Source of the DNA: Prevotella sp.
GTDB lineage: Bacteria > Bacteroidota > Bacteroidia > Bacteroidales > Bacteroidaceae
Direction of reading: 5' to 3'
Assembly (NCBI GenBank): GCA_003447235.1
Contig: DLZV01000004.1
Span: 84,046-116,874, forward strand
DNA length: 32,829 nucleotides
In this document: positions 24,284 through 32,829 of the stretch, in pieces
Position numbering within the stretch: position 1 is the stretch's first letter
How the letters are laid out: every line of letters begins with the position of its first letter
Position numbers and translations under genes: made by a program
Notes under the pieces: model-generated
Database searches by the model: none
What the model was told of the DNA's origin: nothing
Seen by the model: the letters and a program-made list of their open reading frames with translations, nothing else

Positions 24284-25045
24284 TCAGACGTCGATCTGCA
24301 GTCCGTCGTAGGCGAAGCTCACCCCCTCGGGCAACCGCTTGCTGGCTTCGGCGTAGCGCCCGATCTTGTGGGTGAGATGCGTGAGGTAGGTGCGCCGTAC
24401 GCCCAGGCGGTGTGCGAAGTCGATGGCATCGCTCACCAACTGATGGGAGTGGTGGGGCGGATCCCAGCGCAGCGCATTGACCACGAGCGTGTCAACGTCC
24501 TGTAGATAAGGTAGTTCTGTCTCGTCGATCGACTTCATGTCGGTGATGTAGGCCAGTGGTCCGATGCGAAACCCGAGGATGGGCATCTTGTCGTGGAGCA
24601 CCACGATGGGCACGATCTTGAGGTCGCCGATCTGCAGCGGATCGTGCGGAGCGATGGTGTGGAGAGCCAGCTTGGGTACGCCTGGGTAGAGATGCTCGCC
24701 GAAGCAGTAGGGCATGGTGTGGTGCAAGCCGCTGCAGGTGGCTGCGTCGGCATAGATATTGACCGGTCCGAGTTGGCAGAACGGGCGCACGTCGTCGATG
24801 CCCGCCACGTGGTCGTAGTGGATGTGCGTGATGAGCAGTCCGTCGATCTTGCGGAAGGGCTGGCGAAGGATCTGCTGGCGGAAGTCGGGTCCACAGTCGA
24901 TCAGCACGCGCGTGGTCTCCGTCTCTATGAGCGCGGAGGTGCGCAGACGCTGGTCCCGCGGGTCTTGGCTGCGGCAGACCTCGCAGTCGCAGCCGATGAC
25001 GGGCACGCCGTTGGACGTTCCCGTGCCTAAGAACGTCAGTCTCAT
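24284..25045 (-). CDS. PhnP-like metallo-beta-lactamase-fold phosphodiesterase
   Basis: A 253-residue metal-dependent hydrolase. The metal-binding motif is THIHYDH (H74, H76, D78, H79), and the N-terminal GCDCEVC cysteines with the LGTGTSNGVPVIGCDC opening match PhnP-like cyclic phosphodiesterases, which carry an extra structural zinc. C-terminal LTHLTHKI supplies further ligands. The role in Bacteroidales, which usually lack the C-P lyase genes, is unknown; hydrolysis of a cyclic nucleotide or sugar phosphate is likely. ATG 25045 overlaps the murB stop by four bases (ATGA), so it is co-translated with murB; the open frame upstream of this ATG is murB read in another frame. Confidence 0.82.
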   Translation of the reverse strand: MRLTFLGTGTSNGVPVIGCDCEVCRSQDPRDQRLRTSALIETETTRVLIDCGPDFRQQILRQPFRKIDGLLITHIHYDHVAGIDDVRPFCQLGPVNIYADAATCSGLHHTMPYCFGEHLYPGVPKLALHTIAPHDPLQIGDLKIVPIVVLHDKMPILGFRIGPLAYITDMKSIDETELPYLQDVDTLVVNALRWDPPHHSHQLVSDAIDFAHRLGVRRTYLTHLTHKIGRYAEASKRLPEGVSFAYDGLQIDV

Positions 25046-26058
25046 CGGATATTCACCTCGGGGTTGATTTCTATACCGAACCGCTCGGCCACGTCGTGGC
25101 GCACGGCCTCGCAGAGCTTCTTGACCTCTTGGCCCGTCGCCCCGCCGAGGTTGATGAGCACGAGCGCTTGGCGCGCATAGACCCCCGCCCGTCCGAGCGA
25201 CCGTCCTTTCCACCCACACTGGTCTATCAGCCAGCCAGCGGGCACCTTGTAGCGAGTCGTCCCGTCGGCGTCAGCCACCTCGTAGTGGGGAATCTGTGGA
25301 TATTGCGCCTGCAGTTCCCTAAACTTCTCTTCGCCTACGATGGGGTTCATGAAGAAGCTGCCCGCGTTGCCAAAGACCTTGGGGTCGGGGAGTTTGCTGC
25401 GCCTGATCTCGATGATCGTCTGTCGCATCTGCTCCGCCGTGGGGTGGGTGATGGCCTTCTCGGCCAGGGCCGTACGGATGTTGCCATAGTCGAGTTGGGG
25501 ATCAAACTGTGTGGAGAGCCGGTAGGTGACGGAGGTGATGAGGAAGCGGTCGCGCCACTCGTGCTTGAAGCGGCTCTGTCGGTAGCTGTAGCCACAGTCG
25601 CTGCCCTTGAGGTGGCAGAGGCGTCCCGTCGCTATCTCCACGGCCTCCACCTCTTCGATGAGGTTGCAGGCCTCCGCGCCGTAGGCACCGATGTTCTGCA
25701 CGGCGCTGGCACCACACTCGCCCGGTATCAGCGAGAGATTCTCCGCACCGTGGTAGCCATTGGCGACACACCACGCCACGAAGGCGTCCCACTCCTGTCC
25801 TGATCCGCAGCGCACGCGTCCTTCTCCCAGCGGCTCGATGAATCGGATGGCGGAGTGGATCACCGTTCCCTCGTAGTCGCCCGTCAGTAGCAGGTTGCTG
25901 CCGCCGCCAAGGATGAGCAGCGGGCCGTCCTCGGGGGTGAGGGTTCGGACCAGCTCCTGCGCCTCTTCGACGGAGCCATACTCCACGAATCTTCGGCAGC
26001 GGACGTCGATGCCGAAGGTGTTGTGGGCCAGTAAACTATAGTTTTTTTTGTCTATCAT
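25042..26058 (-). CDS. murB: UDP-N-acetylenolpyruvoylglucosamine reductase
   Basis: MurB makes UDP-MurNAc, the second committed step of peptidoglycan synthesis, using FAD and NADPH in the cytoplasm. The 338 residues are of the long (E. coli-like) type: NTFGID near the start, FAD-binding LGGGSNLLLT, SLIPGECGASAVQNIGAYG, the YRQSRFK loop, the catalytic serine in NAGSFFMNP, PAGWLIDQCGWKG and the final catalytic-glutamate stretch NPEVNIR. The start is supported by AAGGAG on the minus strand at 26066-26071, seven bases upstream. It is followed by the PhnP-like gene with a four-base overlap. An array of degenerate repeats fills its leader; no TAnnTTTG element is visible between the array and the terminator of the preceding gene. 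Confidence 0.93.
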   Translation of the reverse strand: MIDKKNYSLLAHNTFGIDVRCRRFVEYGSVEEAQELVRTLTPEDGPLLILGGGSNLLLTGDYEGTVIHSAIRFIEPLGEGRVRCGSGQEWDAFVAWCVANGYHGAENLSLIPGECGASAVQNIGAYGAEACNLIEEVEAVEIATGRLCHLKGSDCGYSYRQSRFKHEWRDRFLITSVTYRLSTQFDPQLDYGNIRTALAEKAITHPTAEQMRQTIIEIRRSKLPDPKVFGNAGSFFMNPIVGEEKFRELQAQYPQIPHYEVADADGTTRYKVPAGWLIDQCGWKGRSLGRAGVYARQALVLINLGGATGQEVKKLCEAVRHDVAERFGIEINPEVNIR

Positions 26059-26065
26059 CTGTTTT

Positions 26066-26220
26066 CTCCTTCATTTGAATAAGAATCCTACGTTCGGACA
26101 CGAATCCTTTGTCTGGGACACGATTCCTTTGTTTGAACACGATTTCTTCGTTTGGGACATGATCCCTTCGTTTGAGACAAGATTTCTTTGTCTGAACTAA
26201 AATCCTTCGTTCGAACAAAA
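26066..26220 (-). repeat. Tandem 19-20-base repeats forming the murB leader
   Basis: About eight degenerate units, plus-strand consensus GATTCCTTCGTTTGRGACAY, lie end to end: full units start at 26083, 26102, 26122, 26141, 26161, 26181 and 26201, and a diverged unit at 26066-26082 adjoins murB. On the minus (sense) strand each carries an AAACGAAGGA-like core that resembles a Shine-Dalgarno; the unit nearest murB holds AAGGAG at 26066-26071, its actual ribosome-binding site. Spacing of 20 argues against coding use, and there are no spacers, so it is not a CRISPR array. Confidence 0.85.
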
Positions 26221-26260
26221 CCGATGCGCCCCGGTCTTGTTTGGCCGTGGGTCGCATCGG
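26217..26260 (-). terminator. Terminator after the lipoprotein gene
   Basis: CCGATGCG (26221-26228) pairs perfectly with CGCATCGG (26253-26260); read on the minus strand the hairpin is followed by TTTTGTT. It lies 58 bases past the lipoprotein stop and separates it from the murB operon. Confidence 0.6.
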
Positions 26261-26317
26261 GTGTGATGTGGTTGTGGTGGGCCGGACCCTGTGGCCCGGA
26301 TGAGATCAAAGACGAGA

Positions 26318-27169
26318 TCAATATGCCTTGACCTTCTCCAGGCGCCATTTGCCGTGACGCTGCTTGAAGACCAGTCGGGTCTCGATGCCGTTGGAGAGTC
26401 CTCTGAAGACCAGAATCTTGCGCTGGCTCTTGCCATACTTCTGGCCGTAGAGGATATTGTAGATCATATTGTCGGGCACGGTGGGCATGAAGGTGCTCCA
26501 CTCCTCGGCTGGTATCGTCGTCTCCACGTGGCTTGTCTCCTCGCCGTTGGGGTCAGGACCGGAGTAGGGCAGCGGGTTGCGGATCATTCCCGCGCCGTTG
26601 GCCGCAAAGAACTTCTGCAGGAAGTTGAGGAAGGAGGCATTGACATTGTCCTTGAAGCTGATCTGATTGATGCGCTCCATGCGCCACTTGCCGTCGCCGT
26701 GGCCAAAGGCATACTGGTCCACCAGTCCCTCGCGCAGATAGATCTTCTCCACGACGACGCTGTCGAGGGAGGTCGATTTGGCGTTGTCCATCTGCTGCTC
26801 GTTGTCAAAGATGAGCGTATAGTATTGCTGGCGCATGAAGAAGTGCTCCGTCTTCCACTGGCTCTTCTGTAGCATCTTCGTCTTGCCACCCCGCGTCACG
26901 GGTAGTGGAAACACGATGCGGGCGCGCTGCAGGCGCCTGTTGGCGATGAAGTTGAAGAAGAAGTCGTCGAAGAGCTGGTCGGCGGCCTTCGGCATCGGTG
27001 TCTCCTCGACGATCCGTGCGATGGTGTCGGCGTGGGTCGTGTCGGCGATGGTGTCGGTGTCGATGGCCAGCGTGTCGGCGAGTGCTTCTGGCTTTTTGTC
27101 CGTGCAGCCGGTGTTCAATCCGACCATTACGCAGCAGAGCGCAATGGTCAACAAGAATAACTTTCTCAT
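26318..27169 (-). CDS. DUF4348-type lipoprotein
   Basis: A 283-residue exported lipoprotein, starting MRKLFLLTIALCC with the lipobox LNTGC (C22) and an acidic, Thr-rich linker (ADTLAIDTDTIADTTHADT). The mature part has two similar halves: LFDDFFFNFIANRRLQRARI then FPLP, and SFLNFLQKFFAANGAGMIRN then PLPY, each leading to a strand-rich stretch (YYTLIFDNEQQMDN; KWRMERINQI and KWRLEKVKAY). This layout fits the DUF4348 lipoproteins of Bacteroidales, whose function is unknown. The reading frame is open 33 codons further, but these cross the promoter, so ATG 27169 is chosen. It is transcribed away from pheS. Confidence 0.75.
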   Translation of the reverse strand: MRKLFLLTIALCCVMVGLNTGCTDKKPEALADTLAIDTDTIADTTHADTIARIVEETPMPKAADQLFDDFFFNFIANRRLQRARIVFPLPVTRGGKTKMLQKSQWKTEHFFMRQQYYTLIFDNEQQMDNAKSTSLDSVVVEKIYLREGLVDQYAFGHGDGKWRMERINQISFKDNVNASFLNFLQKFFAANGAGMIRNPLPYSGPDPNGEETSHVETTIPAEEWSTFMPTVPDNMIYNILYGQKYGKSQRKILVFRGLSNGIETRLVFKQRHGKWRLEKVKAY

Positions 27170-27208
27170 TCTCTCAATATTATATATAGATATACTAAAA
27201 TACGGGTG

Positions 27209-27238
27209 CAAAGTTAGCGTAAAGCGCAGACAATACAA
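27209..27238 (-). promoter_or_regulatory. Promoter of the lipoprotein gene
   Basis: On the minus strand TTG (27236-27238), 19 bases, then TAACTTTG (27209-27216): full consensus, 39 bases before the lipoprotein ATG. It is back to back with the pheS promoter. Confidence 0.7.
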
Positions 27239-27257
27239 AATAAAAATCAGTTTTATT

Positions 27258-27287
27258 TTGCGGTTCATCTGATTTACTGTAACTTTG
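27258..27287 (+). promoter_or_regulatory. Promoter of pheS
   Basis: TTG (27258-27260), 19 bases, then TAACTTTG (27280-27287), 20 bases before the ATG. The spacing is ideal; the leader would be short. Confidence 0.7.
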
Positions 27288-27307
27288 CAGAAAAATTAAA
27301 GCGAGCT

Positions 27308-28345
27308 ATGTTATTAGAGAAGATAGAAGGACTTCTGAAGGAAGTCAGCACGGTGACGGCGCAGAGTGCCGAGGATGTGGAACGTTTGCGCCTGAAGTAC
27401 CTCAGCAAGAAAGGCGAGATCAACGCCCTCATGGGCGAGTTCCGCAACGTGGCCGCCGACCAGAAGCGTGCCGTCGGCATCAAGATCAACGAGCTCAAGC
27501 AACTTGCCCAGAGCCGCATCAACGCGCTCAAGGAGCAGGTGGAGGACCAGGCGGCGCAGAGCGACGACATCGACCTGACGCGCACGCCCTATCCCGTGAC
27601 GCTGGGTACGCGCCATCCGCTGACGCTGGTGAAAAACGAGATTATCGACATATTCTCCCGTATGGGCTTCACGCTCTATAGCGGTCCCGAGATCGACGAC
27701 GACCAGCACGTCTTCACGATGCTCAACTTTGCCGCCGACCATCCCGCACGCGACATGCAGGACACTTTCTTCATCGACAGGAGCAATCCCTCCGACGTGA
27801 CCAAGAACGTCTTGCTGCGCAGCCACACCTCGGGTGACGAGGCCCACTATATGGAGACCCACGAGCCCCCCATCCGTATCCTCTGCCCGGGTCGCGTCTA
27901 TCGCAACGAGGCCATCTCGGCCCGTGCCCACTGCTTCTTCCACCAGGTGGAGGGCCTGTATGTGGACAAGGGCGTGAGCTTCACCGACCTGAAGCAGGTG
28001 CTGCTCACCTTTGCCCGCGAGATGTTTGGCGCCGACACGAAGATTCGCCTTCGTCCCAGCTACTTCCCCTTCACGGAGCCCAGCGCCGAGATGGATATCT
28101 CCTGCAACATCTGTGGCGGCAAGGGCTGCGGCTTCTGCAAGCACACGGGATGGGTGGAGATTCTGGGTTGCGGCATGGTCGATCCCCACGACCTGGCCGC
28201 CTGCAACATCGACCCCGAGGTCTATACGGGCTACGCCTTCGGACTGGGCGTGGAGCGCATCACCAACCTCAAGTATCGCGTCAGCGACCTCCGTCTCTTC
28301 TCCGAGAACGACACCCGCTTCCTCCGCGAGTTTGAGCAGGCGTAG
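27308..28345 (+). CDS. pheS: Phenylalanine-tRNA ligase alpha subunit
   Basis: The catalytic subunit of the (alpha-beta)2 enzyme that charges tRNA-Phe. The 345 residues have the N-terminal coiled-coil arm (about 1-85), then the class II core: motif 1 region with HPLTLVKNEIIDIFSRMGF, motif 2 ILCPGRVYRNEAISARAHCF, and motif 3 GYAFGLGVERI. Between motifs 2 and 3 is DISCNICGGKGCGFCKHTGW, a four-cysteine zinc-type insert which I know from Bacteroidetes PheS. pheT is not adjacent, as in many Bacteroidetes. It is a single gene with its own promoter and a strong terminator behind it. Confidence 0.95.
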   Translation: MLLEKIEGLLKEVSTVTAQSAEDVERLRLKYLSKKGEINALMGEFRNVAADQKRAVGIKINELKQLAQSRINALKEQVEDQAAQSDDIDLTRTPYPVTLGTRHPLTLVKNEIIDIFSRMGFTLYSGPEIDDDQHVFTMLNFAADHPARDMQDTFFIDRSNPSDVTKNVLLRSHTSGDEAHYMETHEPPIRILCPGRVYRNEAISARAHCFFHQVEGLYVDKGVSFTDLKQVLLTFAREMFGADTKIRLRPSYFPFTEPSAEMDISCNICGGKGCGFCKHTGWVEILGCGMVDPHDLAACNIDPEVYTGYAFGLGVERITNLKYRVSDLRLFSENDTRFLREFEQA

Positions 28346-28358
28346 GCGCCGCGTCGTT

Positions 28359-28420
28359 TTGCCGGCAGCGAGCCATCCTTGCCGGCAGCAAGATAGGGTA
28401 AGATATTAAGGTAAGATATT
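28359..28420 (+). repeat. Two pairs of short direct repeats after pheS
   Basis: TTGCCGGCAGC occurs at 28359-28369 and 28379-28389 (period 20), and GTAAGATATT at 28398-28407 and 28411-28420 (period 13). They fill the space between the pheS stop and its terminator and look like local slippage duplications. Confidence 0.7.
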
Positions 28421-28429
28421 GAGAAATGA

Positions 28430-28471
28430 CAATCCCGGGTCACACTGGTTGTGGTCCGGGATTGCCTTTTT
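28430..28471 (+). terminator. Intrinsic terminator of pheS
   Basis: CAATCCCGG (28430-28438) pairs perfectly with CCGGGATTG (28456-28464), the inner CACA and TGTG can extend it, and CCTTTTTG follows. It also lies between two converging genes and may help stop tex. Confidence 0.8.
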
Positions 28472-28477
28472 GTTTTC

Positions 28478-28496
28478 CTTTAGGACTGCTTCACCT

Positions 28497-28511
<15 letters not shown>
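28478..28511 (-). repeat. 17-base tandem duplication of the tex 3' end
   Basis: CTTTAGGACTGCTTCAC and CTTTAGGGTTGCTTCAC follow each other (15 of 17 identical). The second copy holds the last codons and stop of tex; the first is the duplicate beyond the stop, so the protein end is not changed. Confidence 0.65.
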
Positions 28512-30650
<2,139 letters not shown>

Positions 30651-30740
30651 TGTCTTGTAGCGTTTGGTTTTCTTGTATTGTTGGTCAGCCGTCGCAATGG
30701 AAAACTTGTTTCCTTATTGCTGAGTGCAGCCTAACTTATG

Positions 30741-30799
30741 CAAAGTTACGGAAAAATCATGAAACCCACCGCCGAATCGGCCAAAAATGTGTAACTTTG
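30741..30799. promoter_or_regulatory. Divergent promoters of tex and the ABC-F gene
   Basis: TAACTTTG on the minus strand (30741-30748) serves tex; TAACTTTG on the plus strand (30792-30799) serves the ABC-F gene and is 25 bases before its ATG. Clear TTG -33 elements are lacking for both. AAGGAG at 30813-30818 is a good ribosome-binding site for the ABC-F gene. Confidence 0.65.
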
Positions 30800-30824
30800 C
30801 ACCTAATTTAATAAGGAGTATAGC

Positions 30825-32759
30825 ATGATTTCGATAGAAGGACTTACCGTGGAGTTTAGCGCGAAGCCATTGTTCCGCGACGTGAGCTTTGTCATCAACG
30901 ACCACGACCGCATCGCCCTGGTCGGCAAAAATGGTGCGGGCAAGAGTACGATGCTCAAGATATTGTGTGGCGAGCAGCAGCCCACGAGCGGCGTGGTCTC
31001 CATCCCCGGCGGCACCACCATCGGCTATCTGCCGCAGGTGATGCGGCTGGCCGACGATACGACCGTGCGCGAGGAGGCTCGCAAGGCCTTTTCAGACAAT
31101 ACCAAGATGCAGCAGCAGCTGGAGCGGATGCAGCAGGAGATGGCCGACCGCACCGACTTCGAGAGCGAGGGCTACGCCCAGCTCGTGGAGCGCTTCACCC
31201 ACCTCCACGACCGCTACATGCTCCTCGGCGGCGAGAACTACGAGGCCGAGATCGACCGTACGCTCCAGGGCCTGGGCTTCAGCCGCGCCGACTTCTCCCG
31301 CCCCACGCGCGAGTTTTCGGGCGGCTGGCGCATGCGCGTCGAACTGGCCAAGATTCTTCTGCGCAAGCCCGACGTCCTCCTCCTCGACGAGCCTACCAAC
31401 CACCTCGACATCGAGAGCATCCAGTGGCTGGAGCAGTTTATCCAGCAGAGCGCCAAGGCCGTCGTGCTCGTCAGCCACGACCGCGCCTTCATCAACAATG
31501 TCACCACACGCACGCTGGAGATCACTTGCGGCCATGTGGAGGACTACAAGGTGAGGTACGACGAGTATGTCGTGCTGCGCAAGGAGCGCCGCGAGCAGCA
31601 GATGCGCGCCTACGAGAACCAGCAGAAGGAGATCGCCGACACGCGCGCCTTCATCGAGCGCTTCCGCTACCAGGCCACCAAGGCCGTGCAGGTGCAGCAG
31701 CGCATCCGCCAGCTGGAGAAGATTGTGCCCATCGAGATCGACGAGGTGGACAATCGCAGGATGCACCTCAAGTTTCCGCCCTGCCTCCGCTCGGGCGACT
31801 ACCCCGTGATCTGCCAGGGCGTGGAGAAAGCCTATGGCGACCATGTGGTCTTCTCCGACGTCGATCTGACCATCAAGCGCGGCGAGAAAGTGGCCTTCGT
31901 GGGCCGCAACGGCGAGGGCAAATCGACGCTCGTGAAGTGTATCATGAACGAGATACCCTATGGCGGCACGCTCAAGATAGGCCACAACGTGCAGATTGGC
32001 TATTTCGCCCAGAATCAGGCCCAGCTCCTCGACGAGCGGCTGACGGTCTTCGAGACCATCGACGAGGTGGCGCGGGGAGAGATGCGCCTGAAGATCAACG
32101 ACCTGCTCGGCGCCTTTATGTTTGGCGGCGAGGCCTCGGAGAAGCCCGTCAGCGTGCTCTCCGGCGGCGAGAGGTCGCGCCTGGCGATGATCCGCCTGCT
32201 GCTGGAGCCCGTCAACCTGCTCATCCTCGACGAGCCCACCAACCATCTCGACATGCCCTCCAAGGACGTGCTCAAGGAGGCCGTCCGCGCCTTTGACGGC
32301 ACGGCCATCATTGTCAGCCACGACCGCGAGTTTCTCGACGGCCTCGTCACGAAAGTCTATGAGTTTGGCGGCGGCCACGTGCGCGAGCATCTCGGCGGCA
32401 TCTACGACTGGCTGCACTCCCGCCGTGCCGCCACCATCCACGAGGCCGTGGGACTGGCCCAAACTCCCTCGGGAGGCAGCGCCTCGCCTGCAGCGGCTCA
32501 GGAACCGAAGGCGGGCAAGCAGAGCTACCTGGAGCACAAGGAGGAGCAGAAGAAACTGCGCAAGGCGCGCAAGGCCGTGGAGGAGTGTGAGCGCAAGATC
32601 GCCCGCCTCGAAGCGCGCGTCAAGGAGCTCGACCAGCTCTTCCTCGATCCCGCCAAGGCTTCCGACATGGGGCTCGTGACGGAGTATGCCGACACGCGCC
32701 GCCAGCTGGACGAACTCCAGGACGAGTGGCTGGTGCTGGCCGAGGCAGCGGGGGAGTAG
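30825..32759 (+). CDS. ABC-F family ATP-binding protein
   Basis: A cytoplasmic ATPase of 644 residues with two ABC domains and no membrane part; ABC-F proteins act on the ribosome in translation control or antibiotic protection. Domain 1: Walker A GKNGAGKST, signature EFSGGWRMRVELAK, Walker B LLLDEPTNHLD. The linker (P-site tRNA interaction motif) carries the helical RYQATKAVQVQQRIRQLEKI. Domain 2: GRNGEGKST, VLSGGERSRLAMIR, LLILDEPTNHLD. The C-terminal 100 residues are a charged coiled coil (KKLRKARKAVEECERKIARL), as in Uup and YdiF. It is probably a housekeeping member; nothing in the context points to drug resistance. ATG 30825 has a good Shine-Dalgarno seven bases upstream. Confidence 0.9.
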   Translation: MISIEGLTVEFSAKPLFRDVSFVINDHDRIALVGKNGAGKSTMLKILCGEQQPTSGVVSIPGGTTIGYLPQVMRLADDTTVREEARKAFSDNTKMQQQLERMQQEMADRTDFESEGYAQLVERFTHLHDRYMLLGGENYEAEIDRTLQGLGFSRADFSRPTREFSGGWRMRVELAKILLRKPDVLLLDEPTNHLDIESIQWLEQFIQQSAKAVVLVSHDRAFINNVTTRTLEITCGHVEDYKVRYDEYVVLRKERREQQMRAYENQQKEIADTRAFIERFRYQATKAVQVQQRIRQLEKIVPIEIDEVDNRRMHLKFPPCLRSGDYPVICQGVEKAYGDHVVFSDVDLTIKRGEKVAFVGRNGEGKSTLVKCIMNEIPYGGTLKIGHNVQIGYFAQNQAQLLDERLTVFETIDEVARGEMRLKINDLLGAFMFGGEASEKPVSVLSGGERSRLAMIRLLLEPVNLLILDEPTNHLDMPSKDVLKEAVRAFDGTAIIVSHDREFLDGLVTKVYEFGGGHVREHLGGIYDWLHSRRAATIHEAVGLAQTPSGGSASPAAAQEPKAGKQSYLEHKEEQKKLRKARKAVEECERKIARLEARVKELDQLFLDPAKASDMGLVTEYADTRRQLDELQDEWLVLAEAAGE

Positions 32760-32774
32760 TCCTCCTGCCTTGCC

Positions 32775-32794
32775 CTGGGCGGCCTTGCCCAGGA
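32775..32794 (+). terminator. GC-rich hairpin after the ABC-F gene
   Basis: CCTGGGC (32775-32781) pairs with GCCCAGG (32788-32794) over a six-base loop, 16 bases past the stop. No T-run follows, so it is only a possible terminator. Beyond it the last 35 bases hold no feature I can support; they may include the end of a minus-strand gene. Confidence 0.4.
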
Positions 32795-32829
32795 TGCGGC
32801 CTGTTTACACTTCCTTCCAGTCGATGAGC

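Noticed and set aside
25046..25219. 58-codon N-terminal extension of the PhnP-like protein
   Set aside because: The extension is murB read in another frame, Arg-rich and unlike the family; ATG 25045 overlaps the murB stop as expected for a coupled pair.
26066..26220. CRISPR-like array upstream of murB
   Set aside because: Units of 19-20 bases lie directly end to end without unique spacers and no cas gene is present.
26036..26257. 73-codon minus-strand frame through the murB repeats
   Set aside because: Its apparent protein repeat (RRILVQTK, RNRVPDK) comes from the DNA repeat; units of 20 bases change frame each time and the frame runs into murB out of register.

Overview
The window reads as chromosomal DNA of a Bacteroidales bacterium, most likely Prevotella or a close relative. 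The evidence is the repeated Bacteroidetes promoter element TAnnTTTG with an upstream TTG, a subtilase with a type IX (T9SS) sorting-like C-terminus, a DUF4348-type lipoprotein, the Cys-rich insert typical of Bacteroidetes PheS, and mostly weak Shine-Dalgarno sequences. Species cannot be fixed from the sequence alone.

Bases 1 to about 13,700 are an accessory, defence-island-like region, clearly more AT-rich than the rest, especially 4,460-13,700. It holds: a possible group II intron remnant and gene tail (1-247); a plus-strand McrBC type IV restriction pair (480-4009); a broken exonuclease VII-like fragment (4014-4461); and a minus-strand run read from about 11,800 down to 4,563, made of an XRE regulator, a fused m5C/m6A DNA methyltransferase, an HNH endonuclease, GajA and GajB. 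The last two form a Gabija system. These five genes overlap or lie within 35 bases of each other and show one clear promoter with a palindrome at its start site, so a type IIS-like restriction-modification system and Gabija may be one transcription unit. Both the HNH endonuclease and gajB carry a single-base frameshift, while the methyltransferase, regulator and GajA are intact. Upstream lie a decayed small gene and a Fic AMPylase. A largely gene-free stretch (13,313-13,768) closes the region.

Bases 13,769-32,829 are GC-rich, orderly housekeeping DNA: a thioredoxin, an epimerase-like protein lacking the usual WecB catalytic residues together with a MATE transporter, a secreted subtilisin-like protease, a probable small RNA gene, an acyl-ACP thioesterase, recQ-recJ, murB with a PhnP-like metallo-hydrolase, a lipoprotein, pheS, tex and an ABC-F ATPase. 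Promoters of the form TTG-N19/20-TAnnTTTG are visible before several of them. The murB leader holds an array of about eight degenerate 19-20-base units, each resembling a Shine-Dalgarno site; the last supplies the murB ribosome-binding site.

No tRNA, rRNA, CRISPR array or complete insertion sequence was recognised. Family names rest on motif reading and memory of protein families; no database search was run.
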